In this document: piece by piece, positions 16,170 to 22,655 of the stretch
How the letters are laid out: the number at the start of each line of letters is the position of its first letter
Position numbering within the stretch: the stretch's first letter is position 1
DNA from: Haloplanus natans DSM 17983
GTDB lineage: Archaea; Halobacteriota; Halobacteria; Halobacteriales; Haloferacaceae
Assembly (NCBI RefSeq): GCF_000427685.1
Contig: NZ_KE386573.1
Location: 1,782,938-1,846,937, forward strand
Reading direction: 5' to 3'
DNA: 64,000 bases
Notes under the pieces: generated by a model
The model's database searches: none
The model's input: only the letters and a program-made list of their open reading frames with translations
Told to the model about the DNA's origin: nothing
Made by a program: the position numbers and the translations under genes

Positions 16170-16230
16170 AGTGTTCTGCCTATTCCTACGAACACTACCG
16201 GAATACTTATCTCCTGTTCCCTCGTAGGAA
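16170..16230. promoter_or_regulatory. Nested inverted repeats in the divergent wHTH/SWIM promoter
   Basis: AGTGTTC (16170-16176) pairs with GAACACT (16190-16196), and TTCCTACGA (16183-16191) pairs with TCGTAGGAA (16222-16230). The arms are perfect. They lie 30-90 bp upstream of the wHTH start and 75-135 bp upstream of the SWIM start, a good place for an operator. Confidence 0.5.
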
Positions 16231-16304
16231 TTGGTGAGAAGAACGGTTCCCTTGGGGCGCGTGAAAGCGTCCGGGTGGTAGTGACACCCGGAGCCGGCTT
16301 CTCA

Positions 16305-16784
16305 ATGGACGAAAAGCCAATGGCAACTAACGAAAGCGGAAAAGAAAAGACTGCTGTTGAGTACCTGAACTTCGGCGCGAAGACGGCCAAGCGCGTGACG
16401 TGGGAAGCGTGGTCATTCCGCTTGGTCGGCCCGCTCCAAGTCTTAGTCACGAACGAATCCTACGGGGTCGAGAAGGACGCACACGCCTACGTAGTGGCCG
16501 TCGAGGACGTGGGTGGAACGATTGTACCCCGAGAGTGCGAATGCCCTGCTGACCGCTTCAGGGACGACTACGCGTGCAAGCACCGCGCCGCCCTTGCCAC
16601 CGTAGCTGGCCCGGTGGTGATGAATGCAGCGGCGGAGTTCCCTGAGAAATCACTTGAAGGCCCCGACTCCGTCGACCCCACTCCGGTAACGGATGGTGGA
16701 CACCGCGAGGATCAGAATTGTGACTGCGAGAGCTTAGGGGATCTCCCCTGCTGGCCTTGCTACCAGTCTGAGCGCAACAAGTAA
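16305..16784 (+). CDS. SWIM zinc-finger protein, 159 aa
   Basis: Residues about 15-60 are a small beta-rich domain (AWSFRLVGPLQVLVTNESYG). Then comes the SWIM pattern CxCxnCxH, here ECECPADRFRDDYACKHRAA. SWIM domains bind zinc and occur in DNA- or protein-binding factors, including recombination helpers and transposon proteins. The C-terminus adds further cysteines (NCDCESLGDLPCWPCYQSER), perhaps a second metal site. Possible starts are 16275, 16305 and 16320; 16305 was chosen as the most balanced. Haloarchaeal genomes have many such proteins, often on plasmids. Confidence 0.72.
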   Translation: MDEKPMATNESGKEKTAVEYLNFGAKTAKRVTWEAWSFRLVGPLQVLVTNESYGVEKDAHAYVVAVEDVGGTIVPRECECPADRFRDDYACKHRAALATVAGPVVMNAAAEFPEKSLEGPDSVDPTPVTDGGHREDQNCDCESLGDLPCWPCYQSERNK

Positions 16785-16808
16785 ATCAGCCAACAGAGAT
16801 AGAACATT

Positions 16809-17273
16809 ATGTGTTTCAACGAACCAAGTGAGAAGGCATTAGCCCTCAATAACGGCTATATCCGTGTGTTCAAGAATGACAAGTCCGAGACTGTGTGGGC
16901 ATATGACCCTGTTAGAGGAACGTACTGCGGTGAGTTCGATGACGGCTTGCATTCAACTCCCCAATCGGTGCTATGGCCGAGTGAATTTAGCAACAGGACG
17001 GGCTGGCTTGACGTTCGAGAGCCACCACATCTGATTTACGAACCAGAGGGTACGTATGATGATTTCATCTCCGGTACGGAAAGGGAGTATCGGACTCACT
17101 TAGTCCGTGACGGGAAGATTCTTTGCAAAAATAAGATGACTGTTCCGCACCCCGATTCAGAGGACTTGACTCCGGTGTCTGAATTCTCGGAAGAGGAGCT
17201 TCTACGCCTATCCGGACAGATGTGTTCAAACTGTCCGGACATAGACCATATTCTCTCGGAGGAGGAAAAATAG
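16809..17273 (+). CDS. Hypothetical protein, 154 aa
   Basis: It begins 24 bp after the SWIM gene and is probably co-transcribed. The protein starts MCFNEPSEKALALNNGYIRV and ends with a cysteine pair MCSNCPDIDHILSEEEK. The middle has many aromatic and acidic residues (GTYCGEFDDGLHSTPQ). No family is recognised. It lacks a signal peptide or membrane segment. The CxxC near the end could complement the SWIM protein in a metal-binding complex, which is speculative. Confidence 0.55.
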   Translation: MCFNEPSEKALALNNGYIRVFKNDKSETVWAYDPVRGTYCGEFDDGLHSTPQSVLWPSEFSNRTGWLDVREPPHLIYEPEGTYDDFISGTEREYRTHLVRDGKILCKNKMTVPHPDSEDLTPVSEFSEEELLRLSGQMCSNCPDIDHILSEEEK

Positions 17274-17657
17274 AGTCGGGCTAACGACGGTCGGCGGGCT
17301 GGTGGTGATGGAAGTGGCGGCGGGGGTTTCCTGAGCAAATCACTCGTGTCTGCGAATTTGCTTGTGATCAATTAAACCCGTAGGCGTGGAAGGCCCACCG
17401 CGTAGTTGCCGGTACGGCTACGATTCTGATTGATCCGCAGGTAGAAGTGTGCGGGTAATTTCAGTTGGAGAATAGATACTACTAATGTATAGTGTCATCC
17501 CACCCTCAATTCTCAAAGACAATAATTTGGCCATCGAATTTATTCCAACTGCCGCCGAAAATGCTGGTAGCGCCGAATAAGAACGCGTAACGGCCCCCCG
17601 GACGCGATATGCCAGAAACAGGCCGTGGCCGTTCTGGTACTTCGGCGACTAAAAACA
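17274..17657. other. Gene-free gap before the second pilin-like gene
   Basis: No gene is visible. It contains a diverged inverted relative of the dispersed repeat (about 17314-17338, GCGGCGGGGGTTTCCTGAG) and the promoter region of the downstream pilin-like gene. Confidence 0.4.
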
Positions 17658-18119
17658 ATGCAACTGAAACAACTACTTACCGAAGATAGGGCAGTCAGTC
17701 CCGTCATCGGCGTGATTCTAATGGTCGCAATAACCGTTATTCTCGCCGCTGTGATCGGGACGTTCGTGCTCGGCCTGGGAGATCAGGTCAGCGAAAGCGC
17801 ACCGCAAGCCAGCTTCAGCTTCGACTTTTCCTCCGGTGGTACCAATGCCGACGTTTTCGATGGTGAACCAGGTGACAATGTCACAATCACGCACGAGGGT
17901 GGCGAGACACTCGAAGCGAGTAATATCGGGGTAGAGGGAAGTATTAGTAGTGGTGGTGTAACCGGCGGAGTGGCTAATGGCAACTGGCCCACCACTATTG
18001 AGGCAGGTAGTTCCTCAGAATGGGAAGGTGTCGACGCTGGCGAGACTATTCGTGTGATTTGGACGAATCCGGCCGGTGGCGCGACAAACACAATCGCGAA
18101 GGCGACTGCACCGCAGTAA
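17658..18119 (+). CDS. Type IV pilin-like protein 2 on the element
   Basis: A 153-residue protein. ATG 17658 gives the leader MQLKQLLTEDR followed by AVSPVIGVILMVAITVILAA, a textbook archaeal pilin N-terminus cut before AVSPV. The mature domain is Gly/Ser/Thr-rich (SSGGTNADVFDGEPGDNVTI) and beta-rich, with EAGSSSEWEGVDAGETIRVI near the end, as in many haloarchaeal DUF1628-type pilins. It is closer to the common haloarchaeal type than the first pilin-like gene at 11879. It is followed after 48 bp by the HTH/LAGLIDADG-like gene, which has its own TATA box. Confidence 0.8.
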   Translation: MQLKQLLTEDRAVSPVIGVILMVAITVILAAVIGTFVLGLGDQVSESAPQASFSFDFSSGGTNADVFDGEPGDNVTITHEGGETLEASNIGVEGSISSGGVTGGVANGNWPTTIEAGSSSEWEGVDAGETIRVIWTNPAGGATNTIAKATAPQ

Positions 18120-18138
18120 CGACTCGCGACGGCGACGA

Positions 18139-18148
18139 CATTTTATCC
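18139..18148 (+). promoter_or_regulatory. TATA box of the gene at 18168
   Basis: CATTTTATCC lies about 25-28 bp before the double ATG at 18168/18171, indicating a leaderless transcript. Confidence 0.45.
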
Positions 18149-18167
18149 GAAAAACACACCTACTCAG

Positions 18168-18959
18168 ATGATGGACCGCTGGCCGCTTACTGAACAGTCA
18201 CTCGCTCGCACCTACCGCTCATCGTATGATGACGCATATGAGGCGATTCTCGACTACCGCAGGGTGCAGTCCTATCAGGAATCTCATCCTGATGCAGGGA
18301 GTTACAAAGTCGCAAATGCGTTGGAATTGCCTCGCGGTCGGATTCGAGGATGGATGGATGAGACAACACCAGATGCTCTGAGTGGTGTTCGTCGAGCCCA
18401 AAAATTGGGGTGGTTCGACGTTGATTCCAATGATCCTGCTGACCCACTTTTGAGAGCATTCATTCAACTTTTGGCGGGCGTCTACGCAGGGGGATCAATT
18501 CGATCTTCGGGATGGATGCCCCATTGGACAATTAACGGGCCAATTAATCGAATTAAACAGTCTCTCGACACACTTGGTATGGAGTACCGACAGATACATA
18601 TTCAGGATGCACAACGGGCAACCGAACTCGTCCCACGTACTGACGGTAGTCTTCTTGCTCGATCTCTTTCCGTATTGGGCGCTCCAACCCAATCAAAAAA
18701 CAAATCCTCTATTGATTCCCTTCCCGCATATCTGTTTGAACTCCCACTTGAAATTCGTCGGGAGTTCGCAGGCGTCTACGTTGCATACCGACAGAGCGGC
18801 GACAGCCAAACAATCAGTTTGCAAGAAAATAGAGCTGACTCGTATCACCGTAATCTTGCGAAACTCATCACCAGCGTTATTGATGATCCTGATTCTGTGA
18901 CCGTCGGTGAGAGAGGAATCTATATTTCTGCGGATGTTCGCGATAGTTTATTTCTATAA
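18168..18959 (+). CDS. Hypothetical protein, 263 aa, HTH plus possible LAGLIDADG-like fold
   Basis: Residues about 20-70 look like a helix-turn-helix: YDDAYEAILDYRRVQSYQ, DAGSYKVANALELPRGRIRG, WMDE. From about residue 95, FIQLLAGVYAGGSIRSSGWM and later REFAGVYVAYRQSGDSQTI resemble the paired helix-plus-strand units of LAGLIDADG homing endonucleases and WhiA-like proteins. The catalytic acids of the dodecapeptides are not preserved, so it would be a DNA-binding relative rather than a nuclease. The assignment is by eye and uncertain. It follows the pilin-like gene, a pairing worth checking in other genomes. Confidence 0.55.
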   Translation: MMDRWPLTEQSLARTYRSSYDDAYEAILDYRRVQSYQESHPDAGSYKVANALELPRGRIRGWMDETTPDALSGVRRAQKLGWFDVDSNDPADPLLRAFIQLLAGVYAGGSIRSSGWMPHWTINGPINRIKQSLDTLGMEYRQIHIQDAQRATELVPRTDGSLLARSLSVLGAPTQSKNKSSIDSLPAYLFELPLEIRREFAGVYVAYRQSGDSQTISLQENRADSYHRNLAKLITSVIDDPDSVTVGERGIYISADVRDSLFL

Positions 18960-19054
18960 TTACGACTCATCACCAGCAATCAATTTTGCCAAATATCTCT
19001 CGGTCTAAGGCTTCTAAGGGATTCAGAACTCGTCCCTGATTACGATTGTTCCGT

Positions 19055-19189
19055 TCATCCCCCGGCAGATTCTCGTCTTAGATACTCTGATAAATCTCGC
19101 ACACCCGTCGTGACGCAGTAGTTGCGAATTTGCTCGGCTTCCCACAAGGTCGCGGCCCGTTTTCTCCGGACAACATCCGTGGGAATCAC
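19055..19189 (-). CDS. Possible small protein, 44 aa
   Basis: GTG at 19187-19189, TGA at 19055-19057. The peptide starts VIPTDVVRRKRAATLWEAEQ and ends DLSEYLRRESAGG, an amphipathic helical, protein-like pattern. The alternative is a decayed fragment of a longer gene, since a stop codon lies shortly upstream in the same frame. No family is recognised. Low confidence. Confidence 0.3.
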   Translation of the reverse strand: MIPTDVVRRKRAATLWEAEQIRNYCVTTGVRDLSEYLRRESAGG

Positions 19190-19594
19190 CAAGTCGCCTA
19201 TTACGACAGCGCGAAATTCTCACAACGAGTGGGACGACTTACTTGGGATCTCGACCGGGCGGGACTGACGAGGTCGCAACCGGAGGGGAACAACTGTAAT
19301 CACCATTGTCAATAGTTTTATATACAATCTCTGTGTCTCTAAGATAGAGAGAAGAGAATCCGGCTTTTTGCGGTGTAAGTTGCGGTGCTAACGGGTAGAA
19401 CGACCGATACACATATATAGAATGTATGTGTTTACGAACTGCGGAGAGAGGGTTGTTCTGCAAACTTACTGATTACTGAGCCGGAGGTAACTCTCTCTGA
19501 TAAAAAGTGGAAGGCGCGAGCGAGTTGTATCACGCGGCGAATAAGGAGCTTGGACACCCGGAAGACCATCGGCGGATTCGGGCGTAACTGAGTG

Positions 19595-19619
19595 TTGGCG
19601 GGCGGCGTTTTCTGAGAGA
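19595..19619. repeat. Dispersed repeat copy 5, inverted and partial
   Basis: TTGGCGGGCGGCGTTTTCTG AGAGA is the reverse complement of the repeat core TCTCAGAAAACGCCGCCCGC. It sits right before the small gene at 19627. Confidence 0.6.
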
Positions 19620-19626
19620 AGCAACA

Positions 19627-19785
19627 ATGTCTACTGAGAAGTTTAGCCTGTTTAGCGGTGCCTTTGATCGACAGTCGAGTGACGATGATCTGCGAGAGTC
19701 GTTAGAGCTTATTGCGAAGCGAGAGACGGATATGGGTCAGGTAGCCCGATGGTGGCTGATAGGACTTAATCACCGCGCTCGTTAA
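19627..19785 (+). CDS. Small hypothetical protein, 52 aa
   Basis: ATG at 19627, TAA at 19783-19785. It reads MSTEKFSLFSGAFDRQSSDD, then LRESLELIAKRETDMGQVAR and ends WWLIGLNHRAR. The residue pattern (charged helix, tryptophans near the end) looks protein-like. Its last 20 bp overlap the 3' end of the integrase gene on the other strand. No family is recognised. Small genes next to an integrase sometimes encode excision factors; nothing here proves that. Confidence 0.5.
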   Translation: MSTEKFSLFSGAFDRQSSDDDLRESLELIAKRETDMGQVARWWLIGLNHRAR

Positions 19786-21106
19786 GCATCCCGTAGATAA
19801 CGTCTTTAATTGACGTAGATTCGTTTTCAGTAAAGTTTCGGAGCATACTTTTCATAGCCGCTCGTTCTTCGTCGCTTAGATCGGGTTCAACAAGTTCTTC
19901 AATCATCATATTGTGAACCTGATCTTTGGTAGCTTTCGCGTCGGCGGCGACAAGTTCGCCACAGGCGGAGCAAGCGCGGGCGTTCGGTTTTAGTGTACGA
20001 CCGCAGACGGGGCATATTCCGGGGGTGATAGGGCTTTCATCGTCTTCGTCTCGGATACCTATTTTTTCCTCGGTGCTTTTAATGTAATCTTCGTTAGAGA
20101 TGTGCTGGTAGGTAGTTGCCATTACGTTGCTGTCTTTCGAGTGTCCTAACAGGAATTTGATCTCGTCGTCGTCAAACCCGTGGTCGCGCTTCATCACCGT
20201 GACAAAGTAGTGGCGCATTTTGTGGGGTTTGACTGATTTTTTGATACCTGCTTGTTCCGCGTATTTCTTGAGTCCCCGGCGGATGCTCCGCTCGGTGATG
20301 GGTCGATCAAGACGAGTTTGGCTGTTTGAGGGGTCGCCTATGAACACGTAGGTTTCGGGTTCGTCGCCGCGAGGGTGGTACTGTAACCAGTCCTGGATGT
20401 AGCGTCGAGCGCCGAGTAGGGGGCGTTTGAGTCCTCGTTTGTCAGCACCTTTGAGTCCGTATTCTTCGTCGTTGAGGTAGTAGACGCCGTTTTCTGCGTC
20501 TATGTCTTTCACGCGAAGCGTGGTGAGGGCGTGTAGGCGCTGTCCGGTGAAGATCAGCATTTCGAGGATAGCCCGCCAGCGTGGGTCGGGCATTTCGTCT
20601 CGGAGGGCAGAGATTTCTTCGCGGGTAAACATATCCCGGTCGTCGTAGGCGGGGGTGTTCGCCTTTTTGAACATATCTATGTCGCCGTGTTTGACACCGA
20701 GATCGTCGTGGTATTGGTAGAAGCATTTGGCCGCACAGAGGAATTTGTTGACTGTTTGCCGACTGTATCCACCTTCTTTGCTGTTCGGATGAAACCCGGT
20801 GTCCATGTCGGCGGCCAGCGTGTTGAGTTGTTCTGCGTCAGCAGTCAGGTAGTCGATGCCGTCAAGGTCACGCCAGCGGAGTAGGACGCTAATGTATTGG
20901 TAGATGGTTCCGGGGGCGTACTCTTTGTGTTCGCCGTTGGGTGCGATGTATTTGTCGCGCGGGTTTCTTGAGTCGAGCGCGTTGGCAAGGCCGATAAGTC
21001 GTCGTGCGAGGTCGGGATCGAGGTCGCCGTTTTGGGAGTTATCCCGTATTTTTTGGATTTCTCGGTCGAGTCTGACGGCGGGATTGTCGGCGTTGTCGAT
21101 GACCAT
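19766..21106 (-). CDS. Tyrosine recombinase/integrase with C-terminal zinc ribbon
   Basis: A 446-residue protein. Residues about 1-150 form the SAM-like core-binding domain (YAPGTIYQYISVLLRWRDLD). The catalytic domain shows Arg about 190 in GQRLHALTTLR, His295-x-x-Arg298 in KPHKMRHYFVTVMKRDHG, His322 in FLLGHSKDSNVMATTYQH and the nucleophile Tyr333. After it comes an extra zinc ribbon CPVCGRTLKPNARACSACGE (about 365-384) and a helical tail. It would integrate and excise the element at the repeats in rnp2. The gene starts 54 bp from the right core and reads in the same direction as rnp3-rnp2, so read-through from the host operon could also express it. It is complete, not split by integration. 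Confidence 0.92.
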   Translation of the reverse strand: MVIDNADNPAVRLDREIQKIRDNSQNGDLDPDLARRLIGLANALDSRNPRDKYIAPNGEHKEYAPGTIYQYISVLLRWRDLDGIDYLTADAEQLNTLAADMDTGFHPNSKEGGYSRQTVNKFLCAAKCFYQYHDDLGVKHGDIDMFKKANTPAYDDRDMFTREEISALRDEMPDPRWRAILEMLIFTGQRLHALTTLRVKDIDAENGVYYLNDEEYGLKGADKRGLKRPLLGARRYIQDWLQYHPRGDEPETYVFIGDPSNSQTRLDRPITERSIRRGLKKYAEQAGIKKSVKPHKMRHYFVTVMKRDHGFDDDEIKFLLGHSKDSNVMATTYQHISNEDYIKSTEEKIGIRDEDDESPITPGICPVCGRTLKPNARACSACGELVAADAKATKDQVHNMMIEELVEPDLSDEERAAMKSMLRNFTENESTSIKDVIYGMLNERGD

Positions 21107-21130
21107 TACGATTATTACTTCTGGTCATAC

Positions 21131-21140
21131 CTATTTAAAG
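21131..21140 (-). promoter_or_regulatory. TATA box of the integrase gene
   Basis: CTTTAAATAG on the minus strand, centred about 30 bp before the ATG at 21106, points to a leaderless integrase transcript starting inside the element. Confidence 0.5.
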
Positions 21141-21160
21141 AAATCGGTTTTACAGGACGC

Positions 21161-21511
21161 TTAGGGCTTTAGATACCTTTCTTCACAGGCACGGACCGTT
21201 CCGGAGACGCCGCGGACCCACAGACCGATCGGGTGGCCGTTCACCTCGCTCACGCAGGCCAGCGCCGCCCGCGCCGGCCCCACCTCGCCCCGACGGACGC
21301 GCACCACCGCCTCGCCGACCCCGGCGCCGAACTCGAAGCGGAGGACTCGGAGGTCGGCGTCGGCGCTCCCCGGATCGCCGAGCAAGTTGCCCGCCGCGTA
21401 CCACACCGCCCGCTGGAAATCGCCGCGTGTGAGATCCGCGTCCGGCCACGCCTCCAGCCCGACGGCGAGGTAGCGCCACCGCGGCTGCAGGTGTTTGGGC
21501 AGGTGTTTCAT
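21161..21511 (-). CDS. rnp2: RNase P subunit Pop5, C-terminally truncated by the element
   Basis: A 116-residue protein. MKHLPKHLQPRWRYLAVGLE is the Pop5/Rpp14 N-terminus, followed by FQRAVWYAAGNLLGD, LRFEFGAGVGEAVVRVRRGE and GLWVRGVSGTVRACEERYL. After Leu114 the sequence switches to element DNA, adding Lys-Pro and stopping. The missing 49 residues are at 11015-11164. Pop5 pairs with Rpp30 (rnp3) and binds the catalytic core of RNase P RNA to help remove tRNA 5' leaders. The alpha-beta core is complete, so the shortened protein may still work. The start is coupled to rnp3 by an ATGA overlap. Confidence 0.85.
   Translation of the reverse strand: MKHLPKHLQPRWRYLAVGLEAWPDADLTRGDFQRAVWYAAGNLLGDPGSADADLRVLRFEFGAGVGEAVVRVRRGEVGPARAALACVSEVNGHPIGLWVRGVSGTVRACEERYLKP
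21170..21183. repeat. Right attachment-site core of the integrated element
   Basis: TAGATACCTTTCTT, one mismatch against the left core. The bases to its right belong to rnp2 codons for Cys-Glu-Glu, and the bases to its left to the element. Confidence 0.8.
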
Positions 21512-22197
21512 CCGTCGTGTCGCCCCCGTTCGACGCCCGGCCCGACGAACGACTCGGACTGTCGGTGGCGGTTTCGCTCGGCGAGTTCGCCCCACTCGTG
21601 AAGTCCCGTCCGGACCGTCTCGGGGTCGAATCCGACCGCCTCGCCGACGGCGACCAGTTCCCGCGGTGCCCGGAGTTCGAGGTGGGTGGCCGGATTGGCG
21701 CTGACGACGAAAGGAGCGTCCGCGTCGGCGACGAGTTCGCGGAGTTTTCGCAGGTCCCGGAGCGCCCGCACGCGCTTCCCGCCCGTGGCTCGGAGGACCG
21801 GCCCGAAGTCAAACTCGATCCGGACGCCGTTCTCGGCGGCGCAGTTGGCGAGGACGTGGTTCACGTCGCCGTCGCCCGCCATCGGCCGCGTGAGTACGTC
21901 CACACGCTCCTGTTCGACGGCGAAGCGGTTGAGGCGGTCGGTTCCCCCGCGGACCGAGAGGAGGGTGTGCTCGGAGCGCAGGCCGCCGACGGCGCCGCTG
22001 GCGCGCTCCGGGTCGGGGGCGACCACCTCGACGGCGTCGACGGCGTCGATGCCCGACGCCTCACGGACCGCGGCGTAGTCGGGCGTCGCGTCCCGCGACC
22101 GGATCACGACGCCGTCGTAGCCCGTTCGGGCCGCCGTCGCGGCGAACCGGGCCGCCGTCGTCGAGCCGTCGGGGTGGGCGTGGACCGCCTCGTACAT
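21508..22197 (-). CDS. rnp3: RNase P subunit Rpp30
   Basis: A 229-residue TIM-barrel-type RNase P protein. It begins MYEAVHAHPDGSTTAARFAA; typical blocks are GYDGVVIRSRDATPDY, VDVLTRPMAGDGDVNHVLAN, the acidic strand ENGVRIEFDFGPVLRATGGK and DAPFVVSANPATHLELRAPR. With Pop5 it activates the catalytic domain of the RNA. ATG 22197 fits the family start. It overlaps rnp2 by four bases and follows the lipoprotein gene after 51 bp on the same strand, at the end of the lysine operon row. Confidence 0.92.
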   Translation of the reverse strand: MYEAVHAHPDGSTTAARFAATAARTGYDGVVIRSRDATPDYAAVREASGIDAVDAVEVVAPDPERASGAVGGLRSEHTLLSVRGGTDRLNRFAVEQERVDVLTRPMAGDGDVNHVLANCAAENGVRIEFDFGPVLRATGGKRVRALRDLRKLRELVADADAPFVVSANPATHLELRAPRELVAVGEAVGFDPETVRTGLHEWGELAERNRHRQSESFVGPGVERGRHDG

Positions 22198-22248
22198 GCT
22201 TCGGTCCACTCGCTCCGGGCGCTTGGGGGTTGCGCTTGCGGCCGCCAG

Positions 22249-22623
22249 TCAGCACTCGTCGAGGACGCCGGCCCCGACGCCCGCCGACGCGTCGACGGCG
22301 ACGAACAGCGCGTTATCCGTACAGCCGTTCATCGAGAAATCGACGGCCGTCTGCGTCGCGCCGTCGAGGGTCACATCGACCGCGTACTCGCCCGCAGCGA
22401 CGACGTTCTCGTACTCCCGTTCGGTCCCCGCGGATACCTCGAAGCGCTCCTCGGCGACCAGTTCGCCGTCGGAGAGGAACTCCACGTCGACGGCGTGGCG
22501 TCGGTCGTCGCGGTTGTCGATCCGAACGTCGACGTGGCCGGATCGCAGGGCGTCGAGACAGCCCGCGAGGGCGAAGGGCACCGAGCCGACGGCTCGACAC
22601 AGGGTGCGGCGCGTGGGGACCAT
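22249..22623 (-). CDS. Putative lipoprotein, 124 aa
   Basis: The N-terminus MVPTRRTLCRAVGSVPFALA is followed by GC: a twin-arginine pair and a lipobox ALAGC, so it is probably Tat-exported and lipid-anchored at Cys22. The remainder is beta-rich (VDVRIDNRDDRRHAVDVEFL, REYENVVAAGEYAVDVTLDG) with two further cysteines that could form a disulfide. It resembles many short haloarchaeal lipoproteins with an Ig-like fold, without known function. It is transcribed between dapE and rnp3, 32 bp after dapE, and is probably part of the long operon by position only. Confidence 0.7.
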   Translation of the reverse strand: MVPTRRTLCRAVGSVPFALAGCLDALRSGHVDVRIDNRDDRRHAVDVEFLSDGELVAEERFEVSAGTEREYENVVAAGEYAVDVTLDGATQTAVDFSMNGCTDNALFVAVDASAGVGAGVLDEC

Positions 22624-22655
22624 ACGTCGAGCCAGTGGTGCCAGTAGGAAAAGTT

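Larger units (their letters stand above)
18960..19626. other. Gene-poor gap between the HTH-like gene and the integrase end
   Basis: No long gene. It holds one weak minus-strand small ORF (19055-19189) and an inverted copy of the dispersed repeat core (19595-19619). Confidence 0.4.
11168..21183. mobile_element. Integrated element of about 10 kb inside rnp2, with its own tyrosine recombinase
   Basis: The bounds are the 14-bp direct repeats. The right end carries the integrase gene, transcribed inward. Base composition drops visibly (14.2-15.6 kb is AT-rich), genes are short, intergenic gaps are long and repeats are dispersed, all unlike the flanking core genome. The contents are two type IV pilin-like proteins, four small zinc-finger-like or tiny proteins, HalOD1, wHTH and SWIM proteins, an HTH/LAGLIDADG-like protein and hypotheticals. 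No rep, cdc6, portal, terminase, capsid or conjugation gene is recognisable, so it may be a defective provirus, a satellite or an integrative plasmid. The insertion splits the 3' third of the Pop5 gene of RNase P. Confidence 0.85.
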
